A DNA stretch of 64,000 nucleotides from Pantoea endophytica. GTDB lineage: Bacteria; Pseudomonadota; Gammaproteobacteria; Enterobacterales; Enterobacteriaceae. The translations under genes and the position numbers were made by a program. Positions 53,268-62,175 of this stretch are shown here, one piece after another; within the stretch, counting starts at the first letter, position 1, and each line of letters starts with the position of its first letter. The notes beneath the pieces were generated by a model. The model did no database searches. It was not told where the DNA came from and saw only the letters and a program-made list of their open reading frames with translations. The stretch covers positions 310,001 to 374,000 of the forward strand of contig NZ_PJRT01000009.1 in NCBI RefSeq assembly GCF_002858935.1, given 5' to 3'.

Positions 53268-55612
53268 CTAACGTCCTGTAATTTTTCCCGCTCCGCTACC
53301 CATTCACGTAACACGTTCACGTCTTTCAGCCACTCTTGTTTTAACTCATCGACCCACTCTTGCACGTTGTCCCACCACGCTGGCAATTCCGGCGACTGAA
53401 TCTGCTTCGCCAACTGCTGTATATGCAGTAAGCCAACCGAACCTGCCGCACCTTTGATCTTGTGCCCTTCTTCAGCAATGCCTTTTTGATCGCGCGCCAT
53501 CATGTTGGAATCCAGCACCTCGAGATAGCCCGGCATCATCTGCTCAAACATGGTCAGGCTTTGGGTAATCAATCCAGGGCCAACCAGTTCAATGTATTGC
53601 TCCAGCATCGCCACATCTAGCAGCGTGCGCGACTGCGCGTCTGATGATTCGGTGGCGATCTCTTCCAGCTCCGGCTGATAATCCCAGAACTTCTTGATCA
53701 CCGCCGTAAGCGCTGGCACAGCAAGCGGTTTGCTCAACACATCATCCATGCCGGCATCGAGATACTCTTTTTTGTCTTTCAGCACATTGGCGGTCAATGC
53801 CACCAGCGGCGGCAGCGCCACATCTGCGTGACGCTGATGGATGGCACGTGACACGTCGAGGCCCGTCATATCCGGAAGCTGAATATCGAGCAGCACCAGA
53901 TCGAACTCCTGCGGATCAAACATCGCCAGCGCGTCCGTACCGGTCATCGCGACTTCGACGCTGCAACCCAGCTTCTCCAGTACCGAACGCGCAACAATCA
54001 CGTTGAGTTCAATATCTTCCACCAGTAATACGTGCAGCGCCGGCAACGGCATACTGTCATCCAGATTGTCGTCTTCCACTTCCTCAGCGACGCGTGGCGC
54101 GTTGATCTCCACGGTGAAGCAGGAACCCTGCCCCGCGACGCTACTCACGCTGATATCGCCGCCCATCGCTTGGGCTAAACGACGCGAGACCGCTAAACCG
54201 ATGCCGGTGCCCGTTGCCGGCTTGCCGCCGTGCTGATCTTTCACCTGGTAATACATGGCGAAGATCTTATCCTGCTCTTCCTGCGGAATGCCCATGCCGG
54301 AATCCTGCACTTCAAAGTGCAGCGTTTCATCCTGACGATAGGCAACGCGCACCACAATCTCGCCCTGCTGAGTAAATTTCACGGCATTGCCGATCAGGTT
54401 CCACAGAATCTGACGCAGACGCGTGCCATCCGCCGAAATTTTATGGGGCAGCGGCAGCTCCGGCGCCATGACAAATTTCAGCCCTTTTGGCTGCGCCAGC
54501 AGACCGGAGAGGTTTTCCAGATCGGCGAGGAAACCGGTGAAATCCAGCGGCTGATTATCCAGCTGCACTTTGCGGCGTTCGATTTTGTCCACTTCAATTA
54601 CATCATTGAAGATGTTGCCCAGCGTGATGGCCGACACGTGGATGGTTTTGAGGTACTTCAGCTGCTCCTGATTGAGATCGGTATCCAGCAGGATGCGGCT
54701 CAGTCCGACGATGCCATTCAGCGGCGTACGCAGCTCATGGCTGATAGTCGAAATAAAGGTAGTCTTCTCACGGCTGGCGTTCTCCAGCGCGTCCTGATAG
54801 CGCTTACGCTCGGTAATGTCGCGGCCAAAGCCCATCAGGCCACTGCGTTTTCCGACACGGTCGTAATAGGGCACTTTACGGATTTCGAAACAGGCTTTGC
54901 GCCCGTCGGGATATTGCAGCCACTGTTCGTAGGTTAGCGACACATTGTGGCGGAACACCTTCTCATCGGTTTCCAGCACTTTGGTGGCGGCTTCATCATC
55001 ATAGATATCGCGTGGTGTCAGGCCAATCAGCTGCTTTTCACTCATGCCGGTTAGCAGTTCCATGGCGCGATTACAGCCGGAGAACTGCTTATCAATGTTG
55101 CGGTAGAACACCAAATCCGGTGACGCATCAAGGAAGGAGCGCAGGAAGGAGGATTGCTGTTCCAGCTCAATTTGCGCCTGCTCGCGTCGTGCCATCTCTT
55201 CGCGCAGCTTATCCATCACCTGCTCGCGCGCCTGCTCGGCTTTAATACGGTCGTTAATTTCCTGATTAAGCTGGGTGATGGTCTCTTTCATCTGCTGGTT
55301 CAGCTCGAGATCGCGCGTACGCATCTCTTCCAGCTTATCCACCAGTTTCGACAGGCGCTGGCGCGACTCTTCCAGCTGATCGACCACCACTGAGAGGAAA
55401 TAGACGGCCCAGGGCGTAATCAACAGACCGAAGAAGATGGAGCGGACGACGTCGATGCTCTCCACATGCCCACGCAATACCATGGTGACGGCCATCTGTA
55501 CCACCATCGCCAGCACCACCAGCGCTGAGGCTAACAGCAGCGAAAAGCGTACCAGGCCGAGTTTGACCATCAAATCAACGTAGTACTGCGCTAAAAGACG
55601 AATCTGTTTCAT
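53258..55612 (-). CDS. arcB: Aerobic respiration control hybrid sensor kinase ArcB
   Basis: 784 residues from MKQIRLLAQYYVDLMVKLG (55612); the frame opens ten codons earlier. Two transmembrane helices (about 23-77), a leucine-zipper coiled coil, a PAS domain with both redox-switch cysteines (FSGCNRAME and GRKACFEI, Cys180 and Cys241 equivalents), H-box STISHELRTPLNG, ATPase, receiver with LVLLDIQLPDMTG, and HPt with EEGHKIKGAAGS. It senses quinone redox state and phosphorylates ArcA. Its 3' end overlaps the ArcZ terminator. Confidence 0.97.
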   Translation of the reverse strand: MKQIRLLAQYYVDLMVKLGLVRFSLLLASALVVLAMVVQMAVTMVLRGHVESIDVVRSIFFGLLITPWAVYFLSVVVDQLEESRQRLSKLVDKLEEMRTRDLELNQQMKETITQLNQEINDRIKAEQAREQVMDKLREEMARREQAQIELEQQSSFLRSFLDASPDLVFYRNIDKQFSGCNRAMELLTGMSEKQLIGLTPRDIYDDEAATKVLETDEKVFRHNVSLTYEQWLQYPDGRKACFEIRKVPYYDRVGKRSGLMGFGRDITERKRYQDALENASREKTTFISTISHELRTPLNGIVGLSRILLDTDLNQEQLKYLKTIHVSAITLGNIFNDVIEVDKIERRKVQLDNQPLDFTGFLADLENLSGLLAQPKGLKFVMAPELPLPHKISADGTRLRQILWNLIGNAVKFTQQGEIVVRVAYRQDETLHFEVQDSGMGIPQEEQDKIFAMYYQVKDQHGGKPATGTGIGLAVSRRLAQAMGGDISVSSVAGQGSCFTVEINAPRVAEEVEDDNLDDSMPLPALHVLLVEDIELNVIVARSVLEKLGCSVEVAMTGTDALAMFDPQEFDLVLLDIQLPDMTGLDVSRAIHQRHADVALPPLVALTANVLKDKKEYLDAGMDDVLSKPLAVPALTAVIKKFWDYQPELEEIATESSDAQSRTLLDVAMLEQYIELVGPGLITQSLTMFEQMMPGYLEVLDSNMMARDQKGIAEEGHKIKGAAGSVGLLHIQQLAKQIQSPELPAWWDNVQEWVDELKQEWLKDVNVLREWVAEREKLQDVRKK

Positions 55613-56010
55613 TACGAGCTCCCTGAACGAAATCTGGCTCATGATAGCGTAATTATCGCTGCGCTGCCCCGCTTCACCCGGCCATATCGCGCAGGTTATG
55701 CCCTGTAATGGTGCATCGCAGCGTGATTTCGCCGACGTTCCCTTCTATATGCGCAAAGCGCTTGACTAATTCTGCCAACTGAATAATCTGGAGGGCCGCG
55801 CTTTTGCGAACCTTTCCTCAACATCCGGTGCTAATCAGCACCCTGGCAGCCATTCATCCTGATGGTTGCACCTCTTTATTGCATACCCATTCAATTTAAA
55901 TGACTTTCTACGCATGCTTTGCGTGATTAATTTTACTAATGGCAGCGCCATTTTGATTCAAATATGACGCCATAAGAAAAACAGATACATGCTGTGTATC
56001 AACTGCCCCT

Positions 56011-56029
56011 AACAGCATTAAATGCTGTT
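56011..56029. repeat. Perfect inverted repeat upstream of the gltB-like promoter
   Basis: AACAGCATT and AATGCTGTT are separated by one base. No U-tract follows, so an operator is more likely than a terminator. The binding protein is unknown. Confidence 0.5.
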
Positions 56030-56076
56030 ATAACCCTTTCTGCCAGCATTGTTTGGATATTAGAGGGCTGGGTCAC

Positions 56077-56092
56077 AGTGAGACGGCTCACA
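56077..56092. promoter_or_regulatory. CRP-like binding site
   Basis: AGTGA-GACGGC-TCACA matches nine of ten half-site bases of the CRP consensus TGTGA-N6-TCACA. Its centre is about 35 bases before TTGACA, which would put it near -70 if that is the -35 element, a class I position. E. coli gltBD is known to be influenced by CRP and Lrp. Confidence 0.6.
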
Positions 56093-56337
56093 CTTCCTGG
56101 GGGAATGCGCAGCGGGATATTGACATAAATTTACGCAATAAATTCTTATTAATCATTTAATTAAGTGACAAGAAAGCCTATTACCCGCATCAAAGCTGGC
56201 TATTTGACCTGAGTTCGCTTTCCCGATAAGTTGGAATTCCACTGGAAGCTTTCCTGGTGGGCCTGTGTCTCGGCATATCTATGCAGCAAGAAGCCTCCCT
56301 CTGGATGCAAGCTATCTCCCGAAAGAGACCGGAATAA

Positions 56338-56410
56338 AAAGAGCAGCTCATTAAGGACGTGACAACAGTGTCTTGAGAGCCCTTGCTCGGTGCTGCGACG
56401 CCTGCTCTTT
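56338..56410. other. Candidate structured leader segment of the gltB-like gene
   Basis: AAAGAGCAG (56338-56346) can pair with CTGCTCTTT (56402-56410), closing a 55-base interior that itself has short complementary arms (GCTCA/TGAG, GAGC/GCTC). Read on the minus strand the same stem is followed by TTATT, so an antisense terminator is an alternative reading. Structure was judged by eye only. Confidence 0.35.
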
Positions 56411-56514
56411 ACTGAGCGGCACAAGAATTGATACCGCCGCGCTGGCTTACATTGTCACGCTGCGGTACACGAAATAATGCAGGTAATGTCAAAAGAAGTT
56501 TAAGGAGACTCTCA

Positions 56515-59500
56515 ATGTCCACGCAAAAACCGAATCCCTATGGTTTGTATGACCCATCAGCTGGCAGTGACAGCTGTGGTGTAGGTTTCATTACCCGTAA
56601 GGACGGCGAGCAGACTCATGAGATTCTGCGGATGGCCCATAGCGCGCTGTGCACGGTTCCGCACCGAGGCGGCATGTCTGCCGAAGGCGTGGGCGATGGC
56701 GCGGGTGTGAACGTCGATCTCTCCCTGAACTTCTTCCGCAAGGTCACCGGTCTGGCGCTGGAAGCCGGCCGTTTTGGCGTCGGTAACTTCTTTGTACCAA
56801 AAGACGCAGAGCTGCGTGCAAATGCTGAGCGTCTGGTTGAAGAAACGCTGGCGGCGCATAACTTCCCGGTATTAGTGAAACGCGATATGCCGCTGGACGG
56901 CAGCGTGACGCGCCCGGCCGCCCTGCAATTCCAGCTGCCGATTGTGCAGTGGATTTTTGCCGCGCCGCAGGAAGTGACTGAACAACTCGAATTCGAGCGC
57001 CAGATTTATCGCGCGCTGCTGGATATCGAAGCGCGCGCCTTTACCGAAAGCGAATTCGGCGGCCTCTATCCGCTGTCGCTCTCTTCGCGCACGCAGGTAT
57101 TTAAAGCGCGTCTGAACTCCAACGAAGTGATTCCTTACTTCAAAGATTTGACCGATGCCGATCATCAGGTGCGCGGGCTGTTCTTCCACACCCGTTTCTC
57201 GACCAACACCGATCCGCATACCACCATGGCGCAGCCATTCCGCTTAATGGCGCACAACGGCGAGCTGAACACCGATCGTAAAAACCGCATTGCCGAAGCG
57301 GCACTGATGCTGGCGCGCGGTAAAAAAATCGTGCGTCCAAAAGGTCAGTCCGACAGTTCGCGTCTCGACCAGAGCATCCATAGCCGTTTGATGGAAGATA
57401 ACCTCGATCTGATCAACGCAGTAGTTTCGATGATGCCGCCAGCGTGGGAGAACGATACCTCGCTCTCGAACGAAGTGCGCGCCATGCTCGAGTACTTCTC
57501 TTTATATGAAGAGAAGAACGATGGCCCAGCTGCGCTTATCTTCGGTAACGGTGAAGTGATCGGCGCGCGACTTGACCGCCTCGGTCTGCGTCCGCTGCGT
57601 TCCGTTGAAACCGCGGAGTACATCGGAGCGATGTCTGAAGCGGGCCAGATCGCCTTCCCACCGGAAAGCGTGCTGCGTCGTGGCCGTATCGAAGCGGGCG
57701 GCATGCTCTATTACGATCACAAAGAGAAACGCTCTTACACCACGGTTGAAGCGCTGGAAAAACTGGCCGCTGAAAAAGATTATCTGTCACTCCTGAGCAA
57801 AGCGCGTATCGATCTCGCCGACCTGCCAGAAATTCAGGCAGAGCAGCTCGGCTCGCCGCTGCGTTATCGTGGTGACCTCAAAACCTATCAACGTTTTGTC
57901 GCCTACTACTACAACCAGGAAAGCTTCAAATTCATGATGGATCCGATGCTGCAAACCGGCGCTGAGAAGATCTCAGCCATGGGTTACGGCAACGCCATCA
58001 ACGGCCTGTCTGACCACGAAGGCGGCATGGCGCACTACTTCTCACAACGATTTGCCCAGGTTACCAACCCGCCGCTCGACTCCATTCGTGAAGCGGACGG
58101 CATGACGCTGCGTGTGGCGCTGGGTGCGAAGCCGCATCTCGGCCGCAGCAAAGGTCAGCAAATCATTGTTCCGACGCCAATCCTGACGCACCTCGACATG
58201 CTGCGCCTGCGCGAGCAAACCGTCGCTCCTTATGCGCGTTTCGAGATGCTGTATGAGCCGGTGGTCGGCAAAGATATCGTCAGCCGTGCGGCCAACGCCA
58301 ACGCGCTGGAAAAAGCCATTGATGACTTAGCCCAGCAGGTAGTGGATTTCGCACGCCAGCAAGGCGGCATCGCGGTGATCACCGATCGTCATATCTCTTC
58401 AACTCACGCATCAATCCCGATGCTGCTGATGGTGTCGGCGATCAACCAACGTCTGGTGCAGGAAGGTCTGCGTCTGGATGTTTCGCTGGTGGTCGAAAGT
58501 GGTCAAAGCATCTCTTCACACCATATCGCGGCGACGCTGGGCTTCGGTGCTTCTGCCGTTTACCCACTCGGCGTGCAGATGCGTGCGGAAGAGAAATTCG
58601 GTGAAGGCGAAGAAGGCAATAAAGCCTTTAAACGCTATGCCAAAGCAGCCGAAAAAGCGCTGATGAAAACCATGGGTAAAGTCGGCCTGTGTACCGTTGA
58701 GAGCTACAGCTGCGGCGAGTTCTTCGAGCCGAACTTCCTGAATACCGACGATCCGGTATTGAAAAAGTATTTCCCGAATATCAAAACGCCGGTTGGCGGC
58801 GCGGGCTTCCCGGCGATCGCCCAGATGGCGGTAGACTGGCATCAAAGCGCATTAAAAATTCAGGGCGAAGCGGAAGTGCCGTTGCTCGGCCTGTTCAAAG
58901 AGCGTGCTGAAGGCGCGGGCCACTCATACGGCACCATCGCGGTGCGTACCTTCATTGATATGACGGAACAACCGATTCGCTTTGCTAACAAAGAGCGCGA
59001 AGAGGACAACTTTATTCGTTTGATGACGCTGGCCAAACTGGATAATGCGTTCAACATCAAAGCGGAAGCCTTTAAAGACAGCAGCTTCGAGCGCATCCCA
59101 AATGATGTGATCGACAGCTTTGCCATCACGCCAGATTATCGTCAGTTCTCCAGCCTGATGCATGCCGAGCGTAAACGCCGTCCTGCGGCGCTACGTGACA
59201 TCCTTGCGCTGCCGTGCGATCTGACCCACGTGGACAGCGAAGCCGAATTCGGCCGCAAACTGGGCCGCTACTCGCTGGTGAACAACGGCTTCGCTACGCG
59301 TGGCCTGAAATGTGAAGCAGTGAACGGCAGCCTGAACCAGTTCGAGCTGCGTCTGATCGATGCAATTGCTGGCCTGAAACCAGAAAGCGAGCGCCTGGAA
59401 GCGCTGGCACGGGCACTGAAAACCCGTTTCACCGACGATATCGAAAGCAGCAACGTAGCGGATGGCGTGCTGCACATCACCGCTTACGGCAAAGCAGCCG

Positions 59501-62046
59501 ATTATCTGTCGCTGATCTTCACCGCGCTGCCATCGCTGCCGCTGGAAGAGATTCAGCCAGCCCACGAAATCACGCGTACCTTTGCTTCCGGTGCGATGAG
59601 CCACGGTGCGTTGGTTGCGCCGGCGCACGAAGCTGTCGCGCACGGTACTAACATGGTTGGCGGCATGAGTAACTGTGGTGAAGGTGGCGAGCACTATTCT
59701 CGTCACGGCACCATCCGCGCGTCACGTATCAAGCAGTTGGCATCCGGGCGTTTCGGCGTGTGGGCGGCTTATCTTGCTGATCCAATGCTGGAAGAGCTGG
59801 AGATCAAAATCGGTCAGGGCGCGAAGCCCGGTGAAGGCGGCCAGCTGCCGGCACCAAAAGTGACCGTTGAGATTGCCGCAGCGCGTGGCGGTACGCCGGG
59901 CGTTGAGCTGGTTTCACCGCCGCCGCACCACGACACTTACTCCATCGAGGATTTGGCGCAGCTGATCCACGACTGTAAAGCCGCGCGCGTGCGTGTCATC
60001 GTCAAACTGGTTTCATCTGAAGGTATCGGCACCATCGCCGTCGGCGTGGCGAAAGCCGGCGCGGATGTCATTAACGTCGCAGGTAACACCGGCGGCACCG
60101 GCGCAGCGTCCGTTACCAGCCTGAAATATACCGGCCGCGTCGCGGAAATCGGCATCGCTGAAGTGCATCAGGCGCTGTGTGCCAACGGCCTGCGCGACAA
60201 AGTGCAGCTGCGCTGCTCCGGCGCGCAGCAAACCGGCAGCGATGTGATCAAATCTGCCCTGCTCGGCGGCGATAGCTTCGAGTTCGGCACCACCGCGCTG
60301 ATGATGCTGAAATGCGTGATGGCGAAAAACTGTAACGTCAAATGCCCGGCCGGTTTAACCACCAACGCCGAAGCCTTTGATGGTGATCCGCGTCAGCTGG
60401 CGCAGTACTTCATCAACGTGGCGCAGGAAGTGCGTGAGTTCCTCGCCCGCCTCGGTCTGCGTTCTCTGCGTGAAGCGCGTGGCCGTTCGGATCTGCTGCA
60501 CTTGATGGATCACCCGCTGGAAGTCGGCAAACTGGATCTGCGTGCGATGTTGACCGTGGTGCCAGAGCAGAAAATTGCCAAGCCGGTGTATCTGGAAAAA
60601 GACTTTGAGCTGGATGATGGCTGGGTCAGCGAGCTGAAAACGCAGCTGGTTGGCGCGGCAAGCCGTGAAATCGCGCTGGGCGCGGGCATCACGCTGAACA
60701 ACCGTAACAAAAGCGTCGGTGGTCAGCTGGCGATCGATATCGAACGCATGCTGAACCATGAACTCTCGACAGAGCAGCTGGCTGCATTGCCAGCGGTGCT
60801 GAAAGACGATCGCGGTCGTCACTATCTGGCGCCAGCCACCGTGCTGATTAACACCAGCGGTTCTGCCGGCCAGTCGTTCGGCGCGTTCTGCAACGACGGC
60901 ATGCAGATGAAGCATTACGGCACCTGTAACGACGGTGTCGGCAAAGGCCAGTGCGGCGGCGAGTTGGTGGTGATGTCACCAGGCGGCGGCGCACAGGATA
61001 GCGATGGCAACGTGTTGATCGGTAACTTCGCGCTGTTTGGCGCCACCGGCGGCCGTCTGTTCGTTCAGGGCCAGGCGGGTGACCGCTTCGCCGTGCGTAA
61101 CTCCGGCGCAACCGCGGTAGTGGAAGGCGTTGGTGACTTCTGCTGCGAATACATGACCAACGGCGCCATCCTCAACCTTGGCACCTTTGGTAAAGGCTTT
61201 GGCAACGGCATGAGCGGCGGTTTCGCTTACCAGTACGATCCGTATGGATCGCTGGCAGCCCACGCAGCAGGTGATTCGGTGCTGTTTGGCTCTATCGCCG
61301 ATGAAGATGAAATGGCGCAGGTGCACAAACAAGCGGTGCTGACCATGCTGAACTGGCATCTGGAAGCAACCCAATCGCCACGCGCGGCCTGGCTGCTGGA
61401 TAACTGGGAAACCGAGTGCCACCACTTTGTTTATGTGATGCCGCGTTCACTGCTGCTGTATCAGGATGGCACCGAGATCCTGAAAGCCAAATCACGTAAA
61501 GACCTGCTTGAAGAGCTGTCAACCTCGCTGGCTGCGCATCAGGTTGCGAAGTTCAAATCAGCGTGGCGTGACGGTAAAACCATTGCCAACGGCGCAGTTC
61601 CGGCTTATGGCGCGACCGATACGCTGGAGATGTTTGTTCTGCTGAACAATTACACCGTTCTCAGCCTCGCGCAGCAGCTGGCGCTGGGCAAGCTGCCGAA
61701 AGGCACGGCGGTGGAAGATCCAGCAGTAGAAAAAGCGGTACGTAATCTTCTGATGACCGAAGATTTCACGCTCATCAGCAAGCTGCAACGTCATGCACGC
61801 TCGGCGATTGAGAGTTACAGCGATGACGAGCTGGCAAGCCTGATCGCCGCGAAACGAATGTCAGATTACAAAGCGGCATTAACGCAGCGCAACATTCGCT
61901 CGATGGACAGCCTGGCGACTTACGGCTGGATCATCTATCAGGATGCCTGCAACCGTGAAGTGCTTGGTCATCTACCTGATTTTGAAGAGCTGTTTGCGCG
62001 TGCTGCCTTGCCAGAAATCGCTGCTGCGGTCGGGAAACTTTCCTGA
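56515..62046 (+). CDS. Long divergent glutamate synthase large-subunit-like protein
   Basis: 1843 residues from the ATG at 56515, which has AAGGAGA seven bases upstream; the frame extends 29 codons further without a ribosome site. Layout: N-terminal glutamine amidotransferase with nucleophile Cys21 (DSCGVGF, as in GltB after propeptide removal), a central domain with QRFAQVTNPPLDSIRE, an FMN synthase domain from about 1026 with GAKPGEGGQLP (1102-1112) and PPPHHD (1135-1140), cysteines 1267, 1273 and 1277, and a GXGXG domain ending near 1580. GltB is about 1490 residues. Differences: C-x5-C-x3-C cluster spacing, NTGGTG and SGAQQTG for the usual HDGGTG and DGGLRTG, and a 260-residue tail. It is followed by a CysJ-like gene, not gltD. 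A glutamate-forming role is likely but unproved. Confidence 0.85.
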   Translation: MSTQKPNPYGLYDPSAGSDSCGVGFITRKDGEQTHEILRMAHSALCTVPHRGGMSAEGVGDGAGVNVDLSLNFFRKVTGLALEAGRFGVGNFFVPKDAELRANAERLVEETLAAHNFPVLVKRDMPLDGSVTRPAALQFQLPIVQWIFAAPQEVTEQLEFERQIYRALLDIEARAFTESEFGGLYPLSLSSRTQVFKARLNSNEVIPYFKDLTDADHQVRGLFFHTRFSTNTDPHTTMAQPFRLMAHNGELNTDRKNRIAEAALMLARGKKIVRPKGQSDSSRLDQSIHSRLMEDNLDLINAVVSMMPPAWENDTSLSNEVRAMLEYFSLYEEKNDGPAALIFGNGEVIGARLDRLGLRPLRSVETAEYIGAMSEAGQIAFPPESVLRRGRIEAGGMLYYDHKEKRSYTTVEALEKLAAEKDYLSLLSKARIDLADLPEIQAEQLGSPLRYRGDLKTYQRFVAYYYNQESFKFMMDPMLQTGAEKISAMGYGNAINGLSDHEGGMAHYFSQRFAQVTNPPLDSIREADGMTLRVALGAKPHLGRSKGQQIIVPTPILTHLDMLRLREQTVAPYARFEMLYEPVVGKDIVSRAANANALEKAIDDLAQQVVDFARQQGGIAVITDRHISSTHASIPMLLMVSAINQRLVQEGLRLDVSLVVESGQSISSHHIAATLGFGASAVYPLGVQMRAEEKFGEGEEGNKAFKRYAKAAEKALMKTMGKVGLCTVESYSCGEFFEPNFLNTDDPVLKKYFPNIKTPVGGAGFPAIAQMAVDWHQSALKIQGEAEVPLLGLFKERAEGAGHSYGTIAVRTFIDMTEQPIRFANKEREEDNFIRLMTLAKLDNAFNIKAEAFKDSSFERIPNDVIDSFAITPDYRQFSSLMHAERKRRPAALRDILALPCDLTHVDSEAEFGRKLGRYSLVNNGFATRGLKCEAVNGSLNQFELRLIDAIAGLKPESERLEALARALKTRFTDDIESSNVADGVLHITAYGKAADYLSLIFTALPSLPLEEIQPAHEITRTFASGAMSHGALVAPAHEAVAHGTNMVGGMSNCGEGGEHYSRHGTIRASRIKQLASGRFGVWAAYLADPMLEELEIKIGQGAKPGEGGQLPAPKVTVEIAAARGGTPGVELVSPPPHHDTYSIEDLAQLIHDCKAARVRVIVKLVSSEGIGTIAVGVAKAGADVINVAGNTGGTGAASVTSLKYTGRVAEIGIAEVHQALCANGLRDKVQLRCSGAQQTGSDVIKSALLGGDSFEFGTTALMMLKCVMAKNCNVKCPAGLTTNAEAFDGDPRQLAQYFINVAQEVREFLARLGLRSLREARGRSDLLHLMDHPLEVGKLDLRAMLTVVPEQKIAKPVYLEKDFELDDGWVSELKTQLVGAASREIALGAGITLNNRNKSVGGQLAIDIERMLNHELSTEQLAALPAVLKDDRGRHYLAPATVLINTSGSAGQSFGAFCNDGMQMKHYGTCNDGVGKGQCGGELVVMSPGGGAQDSDGNVLIGNFALFGATGGRLFVQGQAGDRFAVRNSGATAVVEGVGDFCCEYMTNGAILNLGTFGKGFGNGMSGGFAYQYDPYGSLAAHAAGDSVLFGSIADEDEMAQVHKQAVLTMLNWHLEATQSPRAAWLLDNWETECHHFVYVMPRSLLLYQDGTEILKAKSRKDLLEELSTSLAAHQVAKFKSAWRDGKTIANGAVPAYGATDTLEMFVLLNNYTVLSLAQQLALGKLPKGTAVEDPAVEKAVRNLLMTEDFTLISKLQRHARSAIESYSDDELASLIAAKRMSDYKAALTQRNIRSMDSLATYGWIIYQDACNREVLGHLPDFEELFARAALPEIAAAVGKLS

Positions 62047-62088
62047 TTACAGCGCCAATGAACAAGTGTAATTTTGACCTCTCCCTCA

Positions 62089-62137
62089 ATACTTCATGGT
62101 GCAGAAAGGCGGCAAACGCCTCTGCAACCTGAAGTAT
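62089..62137 (+). repeat. Intercistronic palindrome between the gltB-like and cysJ-like genes
   Basis: ATACTTCA pairs with TGAAGTAT, and inside it GGT-GCAGA-GGCG pairs with CGCC-TCTGC-ACC around a GCAAA loop, so nearly all 49 bases fold into one hairpin. Ends of the type CTGCAACCTGAAGTAT recall a family of dispersed extragenic palindromes in enterobacteria. No U-tract follows, so a role in mRNA stability or gene ratio is more likely than full termination. Confidence 0.6.
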
Positions 62138-62175
62138 GACAGGGATAAAATTTTGAACAGGATTGAGCCTTACCG

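Larger units (their letters stand above)
55613..56514. other. Long intergenic region upstream of the gltB-like gene; yhcC absent
   Basis: About 900 bases between arcB and the gltB-like gene with no recognisable protein gene. E. coli has yhcC here. It contains the arcB promoter side, palindromes at 55938-55952 and 56011-56029, a CRP-like site at 56077-56092, a consensus TTGACA at 56120-56125 that could be a -35 element, and a foldable block at 56338-56410. If transcription starts near 56155, the gltB-like leader is about 360 nt. The -10 element is not clear. Confidence 0.6.

Noticed and set aside
56200-56424. 74-codon minus-strand frame upstream of the gltB-like gene
   Set aside because: No similarity, no clear ribosome site; it overlaps the foldable leader segment.
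56428-56514. Upstream TTG start adding 29 residues to the gltB-like protein
   Set aside because: No ribosome site, while ATG 56515 has a strong AAGGAGA and places the amidotransferase cysteine 20 residues in, as in GltB with its short propeptide.
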